Shown here: in pieces, positions 5,286 through 5,439 of the stretch
How positions within the stretch are numbered: position 1 is the stretch's first letter
Layout: every line of letters starts with the position of its first letter
Program-made: the position numbers and the translations under genes
The notes under the pieces: generated by a model
Databases searched by the model: none
What the model was told of the DNA's origin: nothing
The model's input: the letters and a program-made list of their open reading frames with translations, nothing else
Source of the DNA: Actinomycetes bacterium
GTDB lineage: Bacteria > Actinomycetota > Acidimicrobiia > Acidimicrobiales > Microtrichaceae
Length of the DNA stretch: 5,439 bases
Direction: 5' to 3'
NCBI GenBank assembly: GCA_023427825.1
Contig: JAEZAI010000493.1
Coordinates: 1-5,439 of the forward strand

Positions 5286-5290
5286 GGGGT
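5270..5290. promoter_or_regulatory. 21-bp perfect palindrome over the -35 region: candidate operator
   Basis: Arms ACCCCTTCG (5270-5278) and CGAAGGGGT (5282-5290) are exact reverse complements around a 3-base centre ATG. The site covers the inferred -35 hexamer and most of the spacer of the acyltransferase promoter, the classic place for a dimeric repressor such as a TetR- or GntR-type protein. No regulator gene is visible in the window. It could instead be a second hairpin ending the transcript from the right. Confidence 0.5.
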
Positions 5291-5299
5291 CGATCGTCC

Positions 5300-5320
5300 A
5301 GCCGGATCGGCCGATCGGCT
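5300..5320 (-). terminator. Stop-proximal hairpin of the right-edge gene
   Basis: A near-palindrome without a loop: ATCGG meets CCGAT at the centre, flanked by AGCC and GGCT, with one bulged G on one side (10 bp in all). On the minus strand it overlaps the last base of the TGA at 5320-5322 and runs directly downstream. There is no T-tract. Likely a U-less terminator, but short. Confidence 0.4.
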
Positions 5321-5439
5321 CAGCCGCGAGCGCCCGGGTCTCCGGGTGCGCGCCCGGTCGACCGCTCCGCGGGCGGTGGCCAGAGCCGCCCGGCGGCCCG
5401 GGCGAGCACGGTGCCGACGGCCGCGCCGCCGACCAGGTC
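5320..5439 (-). CDS. 3' end of a gene cut by the right edge; unknown
   Basis: A minus-strand frame enters from the right edge and stays open for 39 codons to TGA at 5320-5322. The peptide has a small-residue-rich hydrophobic run (LVGGAAVGTVLA) followed by ARAAGRLWPPP and a Pro/Arg/Gly-rich polar tail ending GDPGARG. Nearly all third positions are G or C, as in the neighbouring genes. The hydrophobic run could be the end of a membrane helix, but it is Gly/Ala-rich and not decisive. The hairpin directly after the stop supports a gene end here. I cannot name the family. A chance open frame in GC-rich DNA remains possible. Confidence 0.45.
   Translation of the reverse strand, partial: DLVGGAAVGTVLARAAGRLWPPPAERSTGRAPGDPGARG

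Noticed and set aside
5250..5439. N-terminal extension of the acyltransferase into the right edge
   Set aside because: The frame is open but has no suitable start codon upstream of GTG 5247-5249, the peptide is Pro/Arg/Gly-rich, and it would run through the promoter and palindrome.

Overview
This is a very GC-rich window with strong G/C preference at third codon positions. It carries a luciferase-like F420-type oxidoreductase, a short-chain dehydrogenase and a wax-ester-synthase/diacylglycerol-acyltransferase-like (WS/DGAT) protein. Together with several starts that look leaderless, this points to an actinobacterium (Actinomycetota). Acidimicrobiia or a relative is my guess from gene style, but the sequence alone does not prove it. 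I see no rRNA, tRNA, CRISPR array, insertion sequence or phage gene.

Layout, right to left along the minus strand, which holds all but one gene. The 3' end of an unidentified gene (5320-5439) is followed by a stop-proximal hairpin. Next comes a promoter with a 21-bp palindrome over its -35 region, driving a WS/DGAT-like acyltransferase gene (3780-5249). This gene converges on a small plus-strand gene of 59 codons (3471-3650). The 129 bases between their stops hold three hairpins and a 15-bp direct repeat. The small gene is divergent from an LLM-class oxidoreductase gene (2232-3269), with 201 bases between their starts.

Downstream of the LLM gene is a loopless 50-bp near-perfect palindrome. 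It is followed by a probable leaderless promoter for an SDR gene (1328-2143). Nineteen bases after the SDR gene comes a gene for an unusual two-domain protein (124-1308): an N-terminal class I SAM-dependent methyltransferase fused to a C-terminal Mug/TDG-type mismatch-specific DNA glycosylase. A 10-bp hairpin then leads into the start of another gene (1-75), which runs off the left edge.

The LLM, SDR and WS/DGAT genes fit the lipid or xenobiotic redox and storage metabolism typical of actinobacteria, but nothing ties them to one pathway. SDR and methyltransferase-glycosylase probably form a transcription unit, because the second gene has neither a Shine-Dalgarno sequence nor a promoter of its own. 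The items most worth following up are that fusion, the two palindromes placed over promoter regions, and the short gene. I did not find a convincing new multi-gene system.
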